A DNA stretch of 64,000 nt from Flaveria trinervia (GCA_025506515.1 CM046454.1:30926465-30990464); one strand, 5' to 3'; positions 1-10,404 are shown, counted from the stretch's first letter. Numbers and translations are program-made. The notes: generated from the sequence alone by a model not told the origin.

Positions 1-337
1 GGGCAAATAATTGATCTGTTGTGCCCTTTGGATAACCAGTTGGGAAAGTGGCATCATCCAGAATAAGGGTTTGGCGAAGAGCGTCTAGAGTAATGACCAC
101 TTTTTGGCCATGGACAAACGATTGAAGAGACTCTGTGTCATTCTTCTCACAGACCAGAGTGACGTTTGTCCAGAATTGGGTAAGGGATTCGGCATATATG
201 GTGGGATTTACCAGAAAAGCCGTTTTGTAGGGTGACTGAACCATTAAATCAATGGCGTTGTGAAACTTGGTCCAGTATGGCGATTTGGTGAGATGTGCGA
301 CACAGTTGTCTTGAGGTTTTAGTTGCATGGTCGCCAT
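1..337 (-). CDS. Post-pol third ORF, N-terminus (family 1 copy A), cut by window edge
   Basis: I translated this by hand. From an ATG at 335-337 (protein start MATMQLKPQDN) the frame is open for 112 codons to the window edge, so it is partial. It contains a segment QFWTNVTLV, then HGQKVVITLDALRQTLILDD, then FPTGYPKGTTD. The same pattern (an FW pair, about 15 residues later a Gly before an Ile/Val-rich strand, then LR..L.(L/F)..D(D/E)) is seen in the third ORFs of families 2 and 3 in this window. The ATG lies 77 bp downstream of a TATA-like box and corresponds to the ATGs of copies B (8010) and C (11757). Copies B and C are frameshifted here; this one is clean. Function unknown; such ORFs are often called env-like, but I see no signal peptide or membrane segment in this part. 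Confidence 0.7.
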   Translation of the reverse strand, partial: MATMQLKPQDNCVAHLTKSPYWTKFHNAIDLMVQSPYKTAFLVNPTIYAESLTQFWTNVTLVCEKNDTESLQSFVHGQKVVITLDALRQTLILDDATFPTGYPKGTTDQLFA

Positions 338-413
338 TGAAGAAGAGAGGGTAGAGAGTTTTTGAACGTTAGGTTTGAGAAGAGAAGATAAAAAATCTGA
401 AGGTGGGATAAGG

Positions 414-421
414 TATTTAAA
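414..421 (-). promoter_or_regulatory. TATA box of the putative internal promoter, copy A
   Basis: Minus-strand TTTAAATA inside CCCTTTAAATACC, 77 bp upstream of the third-ORF ATG at 337. Copies B (8082-8090) and C (11830-11837) have TATA boxes in the same context at 72 and 73 bp. It is seen in sequence; promoter activity is inferred. Confidence 0.55.
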
Positions 422-435
422 GGGTCGGGTTAGAA

Positions 436-1035
436 AACGACTGAAGGTTTTGGTGTGAGTCATCAGTTGTTGAAACTACTGATGACGTGGTATTAACTTT
501 CAGACATTGAAACAGCTGAAGTCTCTGATTTAGTCATTAGTAGTTATAAAACTACTAAAGATAGTTTTGACTTCAGGTGATGAAACAACTGAAGACTTGG
601 TATTAGTCATCAGTAGTTGTGAAACTATTGAAGACTTTGGTTTTACCATCAGTTGTTGTAAACAACTGAAGACTTGGTGTTAGTCATCAGTAGTTGTGAA
701 ACTACTGAAGACATGGTATTGCTTCAGTTGTTTAGAAGGAAACAGCAGTTGTAGAAACAACTGAAGAGAAATTACTCATCAACTGTTTTCGTCAATTCAT
801 AGCTTTTCAACTGTTTCACACTGTCCTCAACACTTACTCATCAGACTTTTCATCTGCTTTTCAGGTGTTTCATAGGACAACAGTACTTATCTGCATTTCT
901 GACATCAGTAGTTGTGGCTACAACAGCTGTTGTGACTACATCAGCTGTTGTAACTACATCAGCTGTTTTAACAGATAAAGTACTTCAGTACTGGTGAGGT
1001 ATGTAGCCTTCAGTAGTTATAAAAACTACTGAGGG
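436..1035. repeat. Family 1 palindrome-motif array (RNase H to third-ORF spacer), copy A
   Basis: Array of imperfect inverted repeats in units of about 40 bp. A typical unit is CAGTAGTTGTGAAACTACTG, that is CAGTAGTT / AACTACTG arms around a 4-6 nt loop; others use CAGTTGTT / AACAACTG arms. Units follow each other from about 463 to 760, and looser half-sites (CAGCTGTT, CAGTACTT) reach about 1035. The same motif fills the family 1 LTRs. There is no coding potential. Confidence 0.85.
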
Positions 1036-1083
1036 AAAAAACAACTAATTAGTACTTATATGTGACAATAATGAACTAATGAT

Positions 1084-2939
1084 CATCAGTACTTGTGAGC
1101 TGAGTTCATCAGTAGTTGTCACTTATTCTAGCTGCAGCATACCAAGCCTTCACACCAGGTTGTGGAAAGTTGAACTATCCAAAGGCTTAGTAAAAATGTC
1201 TGCAAGCTCATCAGCACTAGGAACAAATTTTGGATCAATCAGACCTTTTTCAAAACAATCTCTAATAAAATGGTGTCTGATTTCAATATGTTTAGTCCTA
1301 GAGTGCTGGACAGGATTCTTGACAATACAAAGAGCTGAAGAGCTGTCCATTAACAATGGGGTCTTAGTCTCTGTTATGCCATAATCAATAGTTGGTTTTG
1401 AAGCCAGAGTACCTGAGATGTACAGCTTGCAGCGGCAATGTACTCTGCTTCAGCAGTTGATGTAGCAACTGAGGTCTGTTTCTTGCTCTGCCAAGAGATC
1501 AAGCAGTTGCCTAGGAATTGACATTCACCAGAAGTTGATTTCCTGGTCAACTTACACCCTTCATAGTCACTGTCAGAAAAAGCAACTAATTTACCAGAAT
1601 GTCTAGTAGAATACCATAAACCTAGAAGCAGTGTTTCATCAACCACTTTACCTTTCTGATCTGTATCCAGTTGTGTGGTGCTGCACATGGGGGTAGAACA
1701 GGGCTTAGAGTTTTGTAAATCAAACTTTTCCAAAAGATCTTTTGTATATTTGGACTGATGAATGAAAATTCCATCAGCCTTTTGCTTGATTTGCAAACCC
1801 AGAAAGAACTGTAATTCTCCCATGGCACTCATTTCAAACTCTGTTGCATCAACTTTGTAAAGGCATCACACAACAGTGGATCAGAGGATGCAAAATAATA
1901 TCATCTACATAAATTTGAACAAGTAGATTATGCTGCCCAGCTTTCTTAATGAATAAAGTCTTATCTATAGAGCCTCTAGTGAAATTATTTTCCAGAAGAA
2001 AGTTTGATAATGTCTCATACCAGGCTCTAGGAACTTGTTTCAACCCATAAAGAGCCTTATCAAGCTTATACACCCAATTAGGATGTTTATTGTCCTCAAA
2101 GCCTGGAGGTTGACATACATAACCTCTTCTTTAATTTTCCCATACACAAATGCACTTTGGACATCCATTTGAAAAACTTTAAGGTTTTGATAAGCAGCAT
2201 AAGCTAAAAACAATCGAATTGCTTCCAGTCTGGCTACAGGGGCAAAGGTTTCATCATAATTAATAACTTCTTCTTGTGCAAACCCCTGAACAACCAGTCT
2301 AGCCTTGTTCTTAACAATAAGCCCATTTTCATCAGTTTTGTTCCTAAACACCCATTTAGTGCCTATTGCACACTTACCTGGAGGTAGAGGAACCAGTTCC
2401 CACACTTGCTGTTTCTTGAACTGAAGAAGCTCAAGCTGCATGGCATCAACCCATCCATTGTCCTTTAAAGCAATGTGATAATTCTTTGGCTCTTGCTTAT
2501 TGATGAAGAGATCATAGAAGCAGAAATTTGACAATTGACTTCTTGTTGATACGCCAGCAGTGATATCACCAATGATTTGAGACATAGGGTGATTCTTCAG
2601 ATCTTGATACACAATGAGATCTGTGCAAGTGTTTGTAGCAGGCTCAGCAGTAACAGATGGTGATGGTGAATCATTTCCTTGAAACCAATCATTGGATGGT
2701 AATTCAAAGGAAGTTGAATTTGAAGAAATCTCATCAGCATTTGTTGTGGATGGTGCTACTGGAGCTACAGGGCCATGAGGTCTAGCTGCATCAGGCAGTT
2801 GATCACTAAACCTGAAGAGGTGAGTACTGCTATCATCATCATCATGAGCATAACCACCAGGTGGTGAACTGTTGATAGGAGCAACAGCAGGAGTTTGATA
2901 AGGAACATATTGCAGTATGTCCAAATCAAATATCTCCAC
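1084..2939 (-). pseudogene. Copia RT-RNase H, family 1 copy A
   Basis: Frameshifted pol C-terminal half. The long open part (from 2939 leftwards) begins in the proline/serine-rich integrase-RT linker. It passes the copia motif HPMSQIIGDITAGVSTRSQL and enters RT with NGWVDAMQLEL, KARLVVQGFAQEE and the first catalytic Asp in FQMDVQSAFVYG. A frameshift near 2070 is followed by LDKALYGLKQVPRAWYETL and the catalytic IYVDDII (about 1893-1910). After another shift come MSAMGELQFFLGLQIKQK and RNase H (FSDSDYEGCKLTRKSTSG, STAEAEYIAAASC, then NPVQHSRTKHIEIRHHFIRD near 1250). About 60 codons linking RT to RNase H are missing near 1600. RT and RNase H would copy element RNA into cDNA in cytoplasmic particles; this copy cannot. 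Confidence 0.88.
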
Positions 2940-3593
2940 AGGGCTTTGTGGAATCTTGTCCTTTGAGATTCATTAAACATAACATGTAGAGTCTCTTCAA
3001 CCATCTTTTTTCTACAGTTGAAGACTCTGTATGCTTTGCAAGTTGATCAATAACCAACAAAGTACCCTGCATCCACCTTAGGATCAAATTTTTGGAGTTG
3101 ATCCTGTGTGTTGAGAATGAAACAAGGACACCCAAATGCTCTGAAGAATGAAATAGAGGGGCCAAATGATGAAGAACTTCATATGGAGTCTTCATCAACC
3201 TCTGATTTAGTAGAACTCTATTTTGTACATAGCAAGCTGTATTGACAGCTTCAGCCCAAAAAGTCATTGGCAGTACAGAATCAGCCAACATGGACCTTGC
3301 AGCTTCAATAAGGGTCCTGTTCTTTCTCTCCACTACTCTATTTTGCTCAGGAGTTCTTGGGATGCTATATTGCCTCTTGATTCCCTTTGATAAGTAAAAC
3401 TGATCAAGTGTGTGGTTTCTGAATTCAGTACCATTGTCACTCCTCACACACTTAACTGGTAGGGAATACTGCTTCTCAACATGTAACACAAAGTTCAAAA
3501 TGGACCGCGCAGCCTCATCTTTGAATGCAAGAAGGAAGTCCATACAAATCAGGAGTAATCATCCACAATTACCAGACAATATTTCTTCTTAGT
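2940..3593 (-). pseudogene. Copia integrase C-terminal part, family 1 copy A
   Basis: From 3543 the translation runs MDFLLAFKDEAARS, then the second catalytic Asp (VRSDNGTEFRNH, residue 36) and the catalytic Glu (VVERKNRTLIEAARSML, residue 72), which gives the D-35-E spacing of copia integrases. Then come FWAEAVNTACYVQNRVL and MKTPYEVL. The zinc finger and the first Asp (seen in copy C as LLHMDLFGP) are gone because the sequence breaks at the LTR boundary at 3593. Inactive remnant; related ORFs overlap in shifted frames on the same strand. Confidence 0.88.
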
Positions 3594-3836
3594 TGACAGG
3601 ATCAGTGATCACAAGTTTGATGTATCAGAATACAAAGCAGCGGAATACAAACTAGAATTAGACAAATTGTAGCAAGCAATCGATACTTGTAAGCATTAAG
3701 ATCACATACGGTTATAGGGAGAGAATATGAATTTCTGATTTCTAGGAATGTTTATAGATGTAGAATATTTCCATTCAAATCAATCATTCATTCCATTCAA
3801 TTACTCATTCACACTTGATTACAATAGGTTGTCACT

Positions 3837-3846
3837 CCTTATATAG
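3837..3846 (-). promoter_or_regulatory. LTR TATA box, family 1 copy B
   Basis: Minus-strand CTATATAAGG, the same 10 bases as in the LTR at 20803-20812. It lies just downstream (in element sense) of the motif array, as expected for a U3/R boundary. Confidence 0.7.
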
Positions 3847-3904
3847 AGTGCAACAGTCACTGCTGTTATCACGGAAAGTGACAACTGGCAGATCCAATAC
3901 AAAA

Positions 3905-4425
3905 ATAACTAATTCTTAACGAACTACTGAAATGTTCACAACTACTGAGAACATATCAGCATGTTAAGTACAAAATATAAAACTACTGAAACTACAACGA
4001 CTGAAGAACAAGCTCTTCAGTCGTTTTACAAAACTACTGAAACATAGAAAATAAAACTACTGATATCACAACTACTGAAGAAGTACTCTTCAGCAGTTGT
4101 GACAAACTACTGAGGCTTCAGTACTTGATCTTCAGACTTTGACCTTCAGGTGTTTCATCAGCTGATGACTTCAGTAGATATTATCAGCTGATGTCTTCAG
4201 TCTTTGTCTTCAGACTTTGTACATCAGTTGTTGATCTTCAGTACTGTGAACTGTTCAGCTGTTGTACTTCAGTACTTTGGTCTTTCAGCTTCAGTACTGT
4301 GTTCTTCAGCTGTTGTACTTCAGCACTTTGGTTCTTCAGCTGTTAAGGTCTTCAGCACTTGATCTTCAGCTGTGTGTAGTCTTCAGCACTTGTCAAACTA
4401 CTGATGAGGCTTTCAGCAGTTGTTG
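3905..4425. repeat. Family 1 motif array in LTR U3, copy B
   Basis: Dense CAGTAGTT / AACTACTG and TTCAGCTGTTGT / CTTCAGCACTT units. From 4140 to 4400 they become short tandem units of roughly 22-27 bp built from CTTCAGCTGTTGTACTTCAG. This is the same motif as in the spacer arrays at 436-1035, 8105-8700 and 11848-12440. Confidence 0.85.
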
Positions 4426-4486
4426 TGATACCATGTGGGACTTAGAGGTTTTCTGATCTTGGCTCATTGGTTCTTTTGGTCCAACA

Positions 4487-4499
4487 AACTCCCCCTGAA
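4487..4499 (-). other. Polypurine tract, family 1 copy B
   Basis: Minus strand reads GGTTCAGGGGGAGTT directly before the LTR start TGTTGG. This is the plus-strand primer position of LTR elements and fixes the orientation of copy B. Confidence 0.85.
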
Positions 4500-4522
4500 C
4501 CAATGCAGCCAAAACCTCTAAC

Positions 4523-7500
4523 TTATTTAATCCCACTTATTGATGGCAGAATGTTGGTCTTTTCCTTCTTGATCAGTAGAGAAGATGACCCATGTAAGCT
4601 CCGGCCTGGAAGAAATCTCAAATATTTGTTTGGCAGAGTATGAATGGGAACTCTGTTTTGGGTAACTGGACACAGAGTTGTTATCCCTTCATGAGATTTA
4701 CTTCCCATAATGAGTTTGTATGAATCACGAACATAGGCCTCAAGGAGAACAACTTGTTCCTCCTGAGAGAGTTCTTCTGCTCCTCCTTCGAAGAAGAACT
4801 CTGGACCATAGTACTTGATAAGTACTTCATGGTCCTGCCATTTTTCAGCTCCACGTAGTTACTCCTATATACAAATTCATCAGGATGGTTGCCTTCAAGG
4901 AGTAACTGGAGCTTTCTTTTGGATGTCTTCAAGCTTTTTATAACAAACCCCTTCTTAATCATCTTGTTTTCTAGTAAGGCTTGAGGTGTCTTCTTTGCTT
5001 GGTGAGCTTTCTTGAATTCATCAATGATTTCCCAAGGTGAGACTACAACGGCCAACATGATGGTAGACTCTATGTTTTTCGAACTTGGCCGTTGTATCTG
5101 TGGTGGGATAGTTCTTTATGGATTCTAGAACTCACCCTGAGGCCTGGCCATACTTCACTCTCTCCTTCTGATACTGAAAGGTGTGCCTGAGAGTGTACAG
5201 CCTTTGAGCATGCCCTTTCATGGCTTGAATAGATGATGACTGAGGAAATTCCTTGTCAACCATCTTCAACAGTTGCTCATCGTGCTGTTTCTGCTGTTCT
5301 TCTTCTTCTATCTTGACTCTGACCATTTCCCTTTGAGAGTCAGGTGTGATCATGGGTTGACTTCGGGTTTTGGTAGCTTCAGAACAGCAGAGAGTGGCAG
5401 ACTATCATCTTCATCCTCTTCTTCTTCTTCTTCTTCCATCCTCAGCACCCTTCTCCTCCTTCTGGGTATATCACTGGATGATGGTTGGGTGGTGAAGGAA
5501 TGGTTTTGAAGAATGAGGATGTTGGGATTTGGCTTAGAGGTTGGTTGGGAGATTGAGGGATAGGATCTGTTTGAGTGGGTGGAAGGGAAGGTTGATCTAG
5601 CATCCTTGTAGTTAGCTTCGCCTTTGTGAGTTTAGCCATCTCTAACTTTTACCAGCCCCAGCCTCATCAAGGGCTTCCACAATAATCCCTTTGTTGAATT
5701 GCTCAGACAGACAGATTCTGGTGGCTATAGCCAGAATGCTTGTCCCTGGTCCATGCGCGGATCTCCATTAATGATCTTCCCAAGTATTTTGCAATAAAGC
5801 GGATCATTATTTCAAACTCTTTCTCAAGAGCATCATACCCTGCCCATCGGGTTTGTATCTCTTGTACTTCTAACCTTCTGATCTCACTATCCAGTGTGGC
5901 TGTGTCAAACCCCTGCCTGAAGAGTTGTTCAATTATTTTATCCATGGAGCGGCTGTGTGTGGTGTCAGCTTCTTTGACCAGCTCCTCCAAGGATTTGTCT
6001 TCAGCAGTGTGATCATCAGCACTTCTCTTCCGCTTGTAAGTGAGCAGAGGTTGCTTTTCTTTTTCCTCCTCTTGGGCTTGCATCACATCCTTTTCCTCGG
6101 ATCTTTTCCTCTTCCTTTCTTTCACTGCAGTACTCTCCCCTTTTTGGTTGCATTGGAGGAAGGGGTTTGTACCGTAGAAGAGTCTTTTGGACAGCAGCAT
6201 CAACAAGGGCTGTAATGTGGAGGAAAGCCTCTCATCAATGGCTTTGATCACTATATCAGTGATCATGGGTGTGATGAGAGGGAGGGAATTTTGGAGTGCA
6301 GCACCTATTTGCTCAGGATGGTTCTGGTCCTGAGAAGTAGGGCCTGAAGCAGAGGCAGGTGGTTGATTTTGGGGTGGCTCGGTGTTTGGGAAACCTTCAA
6401 GGGAAGGTGCCATCTGTGGGTGTATTATGGTGGCAGATGGACTTGCATTCTGAGACATCTTGGCCAGCAGCTCTTTGAGTCTGCTAACCTCATCCTCTAG
6501 AATGGTGTTTTGAGCACTAATCATAGAAGAAGAAGCTCAGGTCATCATCAGTTGATACTGAATCACCTGACCTCCTGCTTAGAGCGGATTACATGCACTG
6601 GGTGTAGACCAGTTGGTGCATGTGCCCCTTGTGCTTGGTACTGGGGACTTCCAGCCTCAGGACAATGTCCATCATCAGCTGTTGCCTCTAGGGAGGTCTT
6701 AGCAATGTTACCAGCCTCACTCTGGTCATGTGCTGAGAGGAGAGGAGGTGGCAGCCTCACTAGATATTCTAAGCTCCTTGTCTACACCAGGAGATAGATT
6801 GGGAAAACCCTGTGCTGTGGGTTCTCAGGTGCACTGTGTTCCTCCCCTCAATAGTAGAGGTATTCCCAGTAGTAAGTGTTTCTGGGGAGGGGGTGAGGAG
6901 TGCAATTGAGTCAGCACTTGTGCAACTATTAAGTTGGGCTGTGAGGGGCGGTTGTTTGGGGTAAGGGGTTAGAAGCAGTGTGCACCTGGGGTGGATGGTG
7001 CTCTTCAATGGGAATCTCCTCAAGTGAGTAAGATCCAGATAAGTAGGTGCCCTTGGGTTGCTGCAGGCTCCTGTGGAGAGGAAGCCTGAGCGGCTGTGGC
7101 TGGAGGAGTCATTGTATCCACTAGGGGGTTTGGACTAGTGGATATATCCTGCGTTTGTGTTGCAGGGGCATCCTCAGGGGACTCAATTCCCTGAGTAGCC
7201 ATTTTGGGTTCTTGTTGGTGGGTTTGGTGGGGACATTGGATTTGGAGGTGGTGGCTGTGGGTTCCAGCTGCGTGGGTTTTCGCAGCTGGCAGCCATTTGA
7301 GTGTCCGGTCAGAGTTGTGCCGGGAGTATACTTCTGGCAGAACAGCCGTAGCAGGGACTCCCAAGCCAACAAGTCCCTCAGCATTAAGCTGGTCGATAAT
7401 GATGGCCATTATGAACCGTGGATAGAGTATCCAACGGTTGGCAATTAATTTTTGAGCCATATCTTTGAGCTCTGAAAATATTAATTCTGAAAAGTTTAGT

Positions 7501-8010
7501 GGTTGTTGCTCAAGGATAGAATACATTACCTGCTGCCATTTGGTGGACATTTGATCCCAAGACGACGTCTTAGGGGCCAAACATACATTGACCATGTGAA
7601 AAATCAGGCGCTCAGCGTCATTAAAGTGTTTCTTCATGATGTGGTGGCACTGAGATCGCCTTGATATCCATGCTGCGCAAATGATAGATCTATGGTGCCC
7701 TTCGGATATCCAGCAGGAGAAGTAGCATCACTCAGTTGAAGAATTTTACGGATTGTTGCAGGTAGTAATGACTACTTCTTTGTTGTTGACGACTGACCGG
7801 AGGGATGGTGTGTTGCTCTCCTCAGTTGTAACAGTAACGTTCATCCAAAATTGGTTCAAGGATTCGGCATGTAAGACGGGGTTCAGAAGGAATGCCTTGT
7901 TGTATTGGGACAGAACATAAGATCGATAGCAGTATCGAACTTTGTCCAGATCGGCGATTTTGTGAGGTAGGCAACACAGTTGTGTCGCGGTTAATTTGCA
8001 TAGACGCCAT
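4523..8010 (-). pseudogene. Post-pol third ORF, family 1 copy B (about 3.5 kb, frameshifted)
   Basis: Start ATG at 8008-8010 (MASMQINRDTTVL). Fragments in three frames then cover the region. 7020-7637 has the central segment AERLIFHMVNVCLAPKTSSW followed by DQMSTKWQQVMYSILEQQPL, matching the central segments of the family 2 and 3 third ORFs. It continues into Pro/Thr/Gln-rich sequence. 5703-6524 starts with a coiled-coil-like stretch (NTILEDEVSRLKELLAKM) and continues through a Pro/Gln-rich part to a Lys/Glu-rich basic tract (KERKRKRSEEKD). The C-terminal part near 4681-5058 has SNYVELKNGRTMKYL. The ORF ends just before the PPT. No convincing fusion peptide or membrane anchor is visible, so 'env-like' describes position only. 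It may instead be a regulatory protein. Several stops and frameshifts make it a pseudogene. Confidence 0.7.
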
Positions 8011-8081
8011 GGAGAAGAGGGAAGTTTTGGAGAGGAACGTTAGGTTTGAAGAAGATGAAGCAATGAGAGCTAAGGTTAGGG

Positions 8082-8090
8082 ATATATATA
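8082..8090 (-). promoter_or_regulatory. TATA box of the putative internal promoter, copy B
   Basis: Minus-strand CCCTATATATATCCC, 72 bp upstream of the third-ORF ATG at 8010 and immediately downstream of the motif array. Same position as in copies A and C. Confidence 0.6.
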
Positions 8091-8104
8091 GGGTACGGGT
8101 AGGT

Positions 8105-8700
8105 AAACGACTGAAGGATGTGGTGTTAGTCATCAGTAGTTTTTAACGACCGTTGACATGGTATTATCCTTTCAGACGTTTTGAACAGCTGAAGTCGTGT
8201 GGTGTTAGGCATCAGTAGTTTAGAAAACTACTGAAGACCGTGGTTTTGACTTCAGATGATTGAAACAACTGAGGACATGGTGTTTGTCATCAGTAGTTAT
8301 GAAATACTGAAGACAGTGGTTTTGTCATCAGCTGTTGTAAACAACTGAAGATTGGTATTAGTCATCAGTAGTTATAAAACTACTGAAGACGTGGTTTTGC
8401 TTCAGTTGTTTAAAATGAAACAGCAGTTGTACAAACGACTGAAGAGAAAGTTCTTCAGCTGTTTTCGTCAATTCGTAGCTTTTCAGCTGTTTCAAACTGG
8501 CCTCAACACATTCATAAGTCTTTATGGCTGATTTCAGTTGTTTCATAGGACATCAGTATATCTGTTTTACTGATTGCAGTAGTTGTAACTGCATCAGTAG
8601 TTGTAACTACATCAGGAGTTTAGAACAGATGTAGTACTTCAGTATTGTGAGACATTTAGCCTCCAGTAGTTATAAAAATACTGAGGTTAAAAGAGCTCAT
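8105..8700. repeat. Family 1 motif array in spacer, copy B
   Basis: Units such as CAGTAGTTATAAAACTACTG (near 8370) and CAGTAGTTTAGAAAACTACTG-like pairs, about 40 bp apart, between RNase H and the internal TATA box. Same layout as 436-1035. Confidence 0.85.
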
Positions 8701-8754
8701 CAGTATTTATGTGACATAGGTACTTATGATCATCAGTATGAATTACTAAGATCA

Positions 8755-10304
8755 TCAGTAGTTGTCACCTATTCTAGCTGCAACATACCAAGCCTTAACA
8801 CCAGGTTTTGGAAAGTTGAACTATCCAAAGGCTTAGTGAAAATGTCTGCAAGCTCTCAGCACTAGGAACAAATTTTGGATCAATCAGACCTTTTTCAAAC
8901 AATCTCTAATAAAATGGTGTCTGATTTCAATATGTTTAGTCCTAGAGGCTGGACAGGATTCTTGACAATACCAAGAGCTGAAGAGCTGTCCATTAACAAT
9001 GGGGTCTTAGTCTCTGTTATGCATAATCCAATAGTTGGTTTTGAAGCCAGAGTACCTGAGATGTACAGCTTGCAGCGGCAATGTACTCTGCTTCAGCAGT
9101 TGATGTAGCAAATGAGGTCTGTTTCTTGCTCTGCCAAGAGATCAAGCAGTTGCCTAGGAATTGACATCCACCAGAAGTTGATTTCCTGGTCAACTTACAC
9201 CTTCATAGTCACTGTCAGAAAAAGCAAACTATTTACCAGAATGTCCGGTAGAATACCATAAACCTAGAGATGGAGTGCCTTGCAGATATCTAAGATCCTC
9301 TTGACTGCAATCAGATGAGACTCTTTAGGTGCAGCCTGAAATCTGGAGGTAGAGGAACCAGTTCCCACACTTGCTGTTTCTTGAACTGAAGAAGCTCAAG
9401 CTGCATGGCATCAACCCATCCATTGTCCTTTAAAGCAATGTGATAATTCTTTGGCTCTTGCTGACTGATGAAGAGAGCATAGAAGCAGAAATTTGACAAT
9501 TGACTTCTTGTTGATACTCCAGCAGTGATATCACCAATGATTTGGACATAGGGTGATTCTTCAGATCTTGATACACAATGAGATCTATGCAAGTGTGTAG
9601 CCGGTCAGCAGCAACAGATGGTGATGGTGAATCATTTCCTTGAAACCAATCAGTGGATGGTAATTCAAAGGAGGTGAATTCGAAGAAATCTCATCAGCAT
9701 TTGTTGTGGATGGTGCTACTGGCGCTACAGGAAAATCAGGTCTAGCTGAGTCAGGCAGCTGATCACTAACCTGAAGAGGTGAGTACTGCAATCATCATCA
9801 TCATTAGCAGTACCACCAGGTGGTGAACTGTTGACAGGAGCAACAGCAGGAGTTTGATAAGGAACATATTGCAGTATGTCCAAATCAAAAACCACAGGAC
9901 TTTGTGGAATCTTGTCCTTTGGAGATTCATTAAACTTAACATGTAGAGTTTCTTCAACCATCTTTGTTCTGCAGTTGAGAATCTGTATGCCTTGCAAGTA
10001 GATGACATAACCAACAAAGTACCTGCATCCACCTTAGGATCGAATTTTGTGGAGTTGATCCTTTGTGTTGAGAATAAACAGGGACACCCAATGCTTTGAA
10101 AAATGAAATCAGAGGAGCCAAATGATGGAAGAACTTCATATGGAGTCTTCATCAACCTCTGATTTACTAAACTCTATTTTGCACATAACAAGCTGTGTTG
10201 ACAGCTTCAGCCCAAAAGGTCAATGGCAAACCCGAGTCAGTCAGCATGGACCTTGCAGCTTCAATGAGGGTCCTGTTCTTTCTCTCCACTACTCCATTTT
10301 GTTC
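8755..10304 (-). pseudogene. Copia pol, family 1 copy B, RT core deleted
   Basis: Left part (8755-9353) is RNase H, homologous to 1090-1600. At about 9354 it jumps straight into the RT N-terminus and linker (VWELVPLPP, NGWVDAMQLELLQFKKQ, IIGDITAGVSTRSQL), then integrase C-terminus (AARSMLTDSGLPLTFWAEAVNTACYVQNRV) up to the N gap. The roughly 1 kb carrying the two catalytic RT motifs (FQMDVQSAF and YVDD in the other copies) is absent. Reading frame is broken in several places. Non-functional. Confidence 0.85.
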
Positions 10305-10404
10305 NNNNNNNNNNNNNNNNNNNNNNNNNNNNNNNNNNNNNNNNNNNNNNNNNNNNNNNNNNNNNNNNNNNNNNNNNNNNNNNNNNNNNNNNNNNNNNNN
10401 NNNN
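10305..10404. other. Assembly gap (100 N)
   Basis: Exactly 100 Ns, the usual placeholder for a gap of unknown size. On the left is integrase of copy B; on the right is mid third ORF of copy C. The gap should therefore hide the rest of C's third ORF, its PPT and 3' LTR, and the missing gag-protease part of the outer element. True size is probably several kb (inference). Confidence 0.97.

Larger units (their letters stand above)
1..3593 (-). mobile_element. Family 1 Ty1/copia element, copy A (3' half)
   Basis: Minus-strand copia remnant. Reading right to left it holds an integrase fragment, RT, RNase H, a palindrome-motif array, a TATA box and the start of the post-pol third ORF, which runs off the left edge. 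The order INT-RT-RH defines Ty1/copia, and a third ORF after pol is typical of Sirevirus-type copia elements (family knowledge). At 3593 integrase stops abruptly against the LTR of copy B, so gag, protease and the integrase N-terminus are missing. The sequence is close to copies B and C but differs by many small indels. Confidence 0.85.
3594..4486 (-). repeat. 3' LTR, family 1 copy B
   Basis: 893 bp. On the plus strand it runs from TGACAGGATCAGTGATCAC (consensus TGTCAGG, mutated third base) to GGTTCTTTTGGTCCAACA, so the minus-strand LTR starts TGTTGGACC and ends CA. A polypurine tract directly abuts it at 4487-4499, which makes it the 3' LTR. The U3 half is filled with the family 1 motif array and a TATA box sits at 3837-3846. 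Confidence 0.9.

Noticed and set aside
436..1035. Regularly spaced repeats that could suggest a CRISPR array
   Set aside because: Units vary in length and sequence, are themselves inverted repeats, have no unique spacers, and the context is a plant retrotransposon.
5273..5509. Plus-strand ORF with a hydrophobic Leu/Phe run and Ser run, resembling a membrane protein
   Set aside because: It is the complement of the Glu/Gln/Lys-rich part of the minus-strand third ORF; low-complexity antisense shadow.
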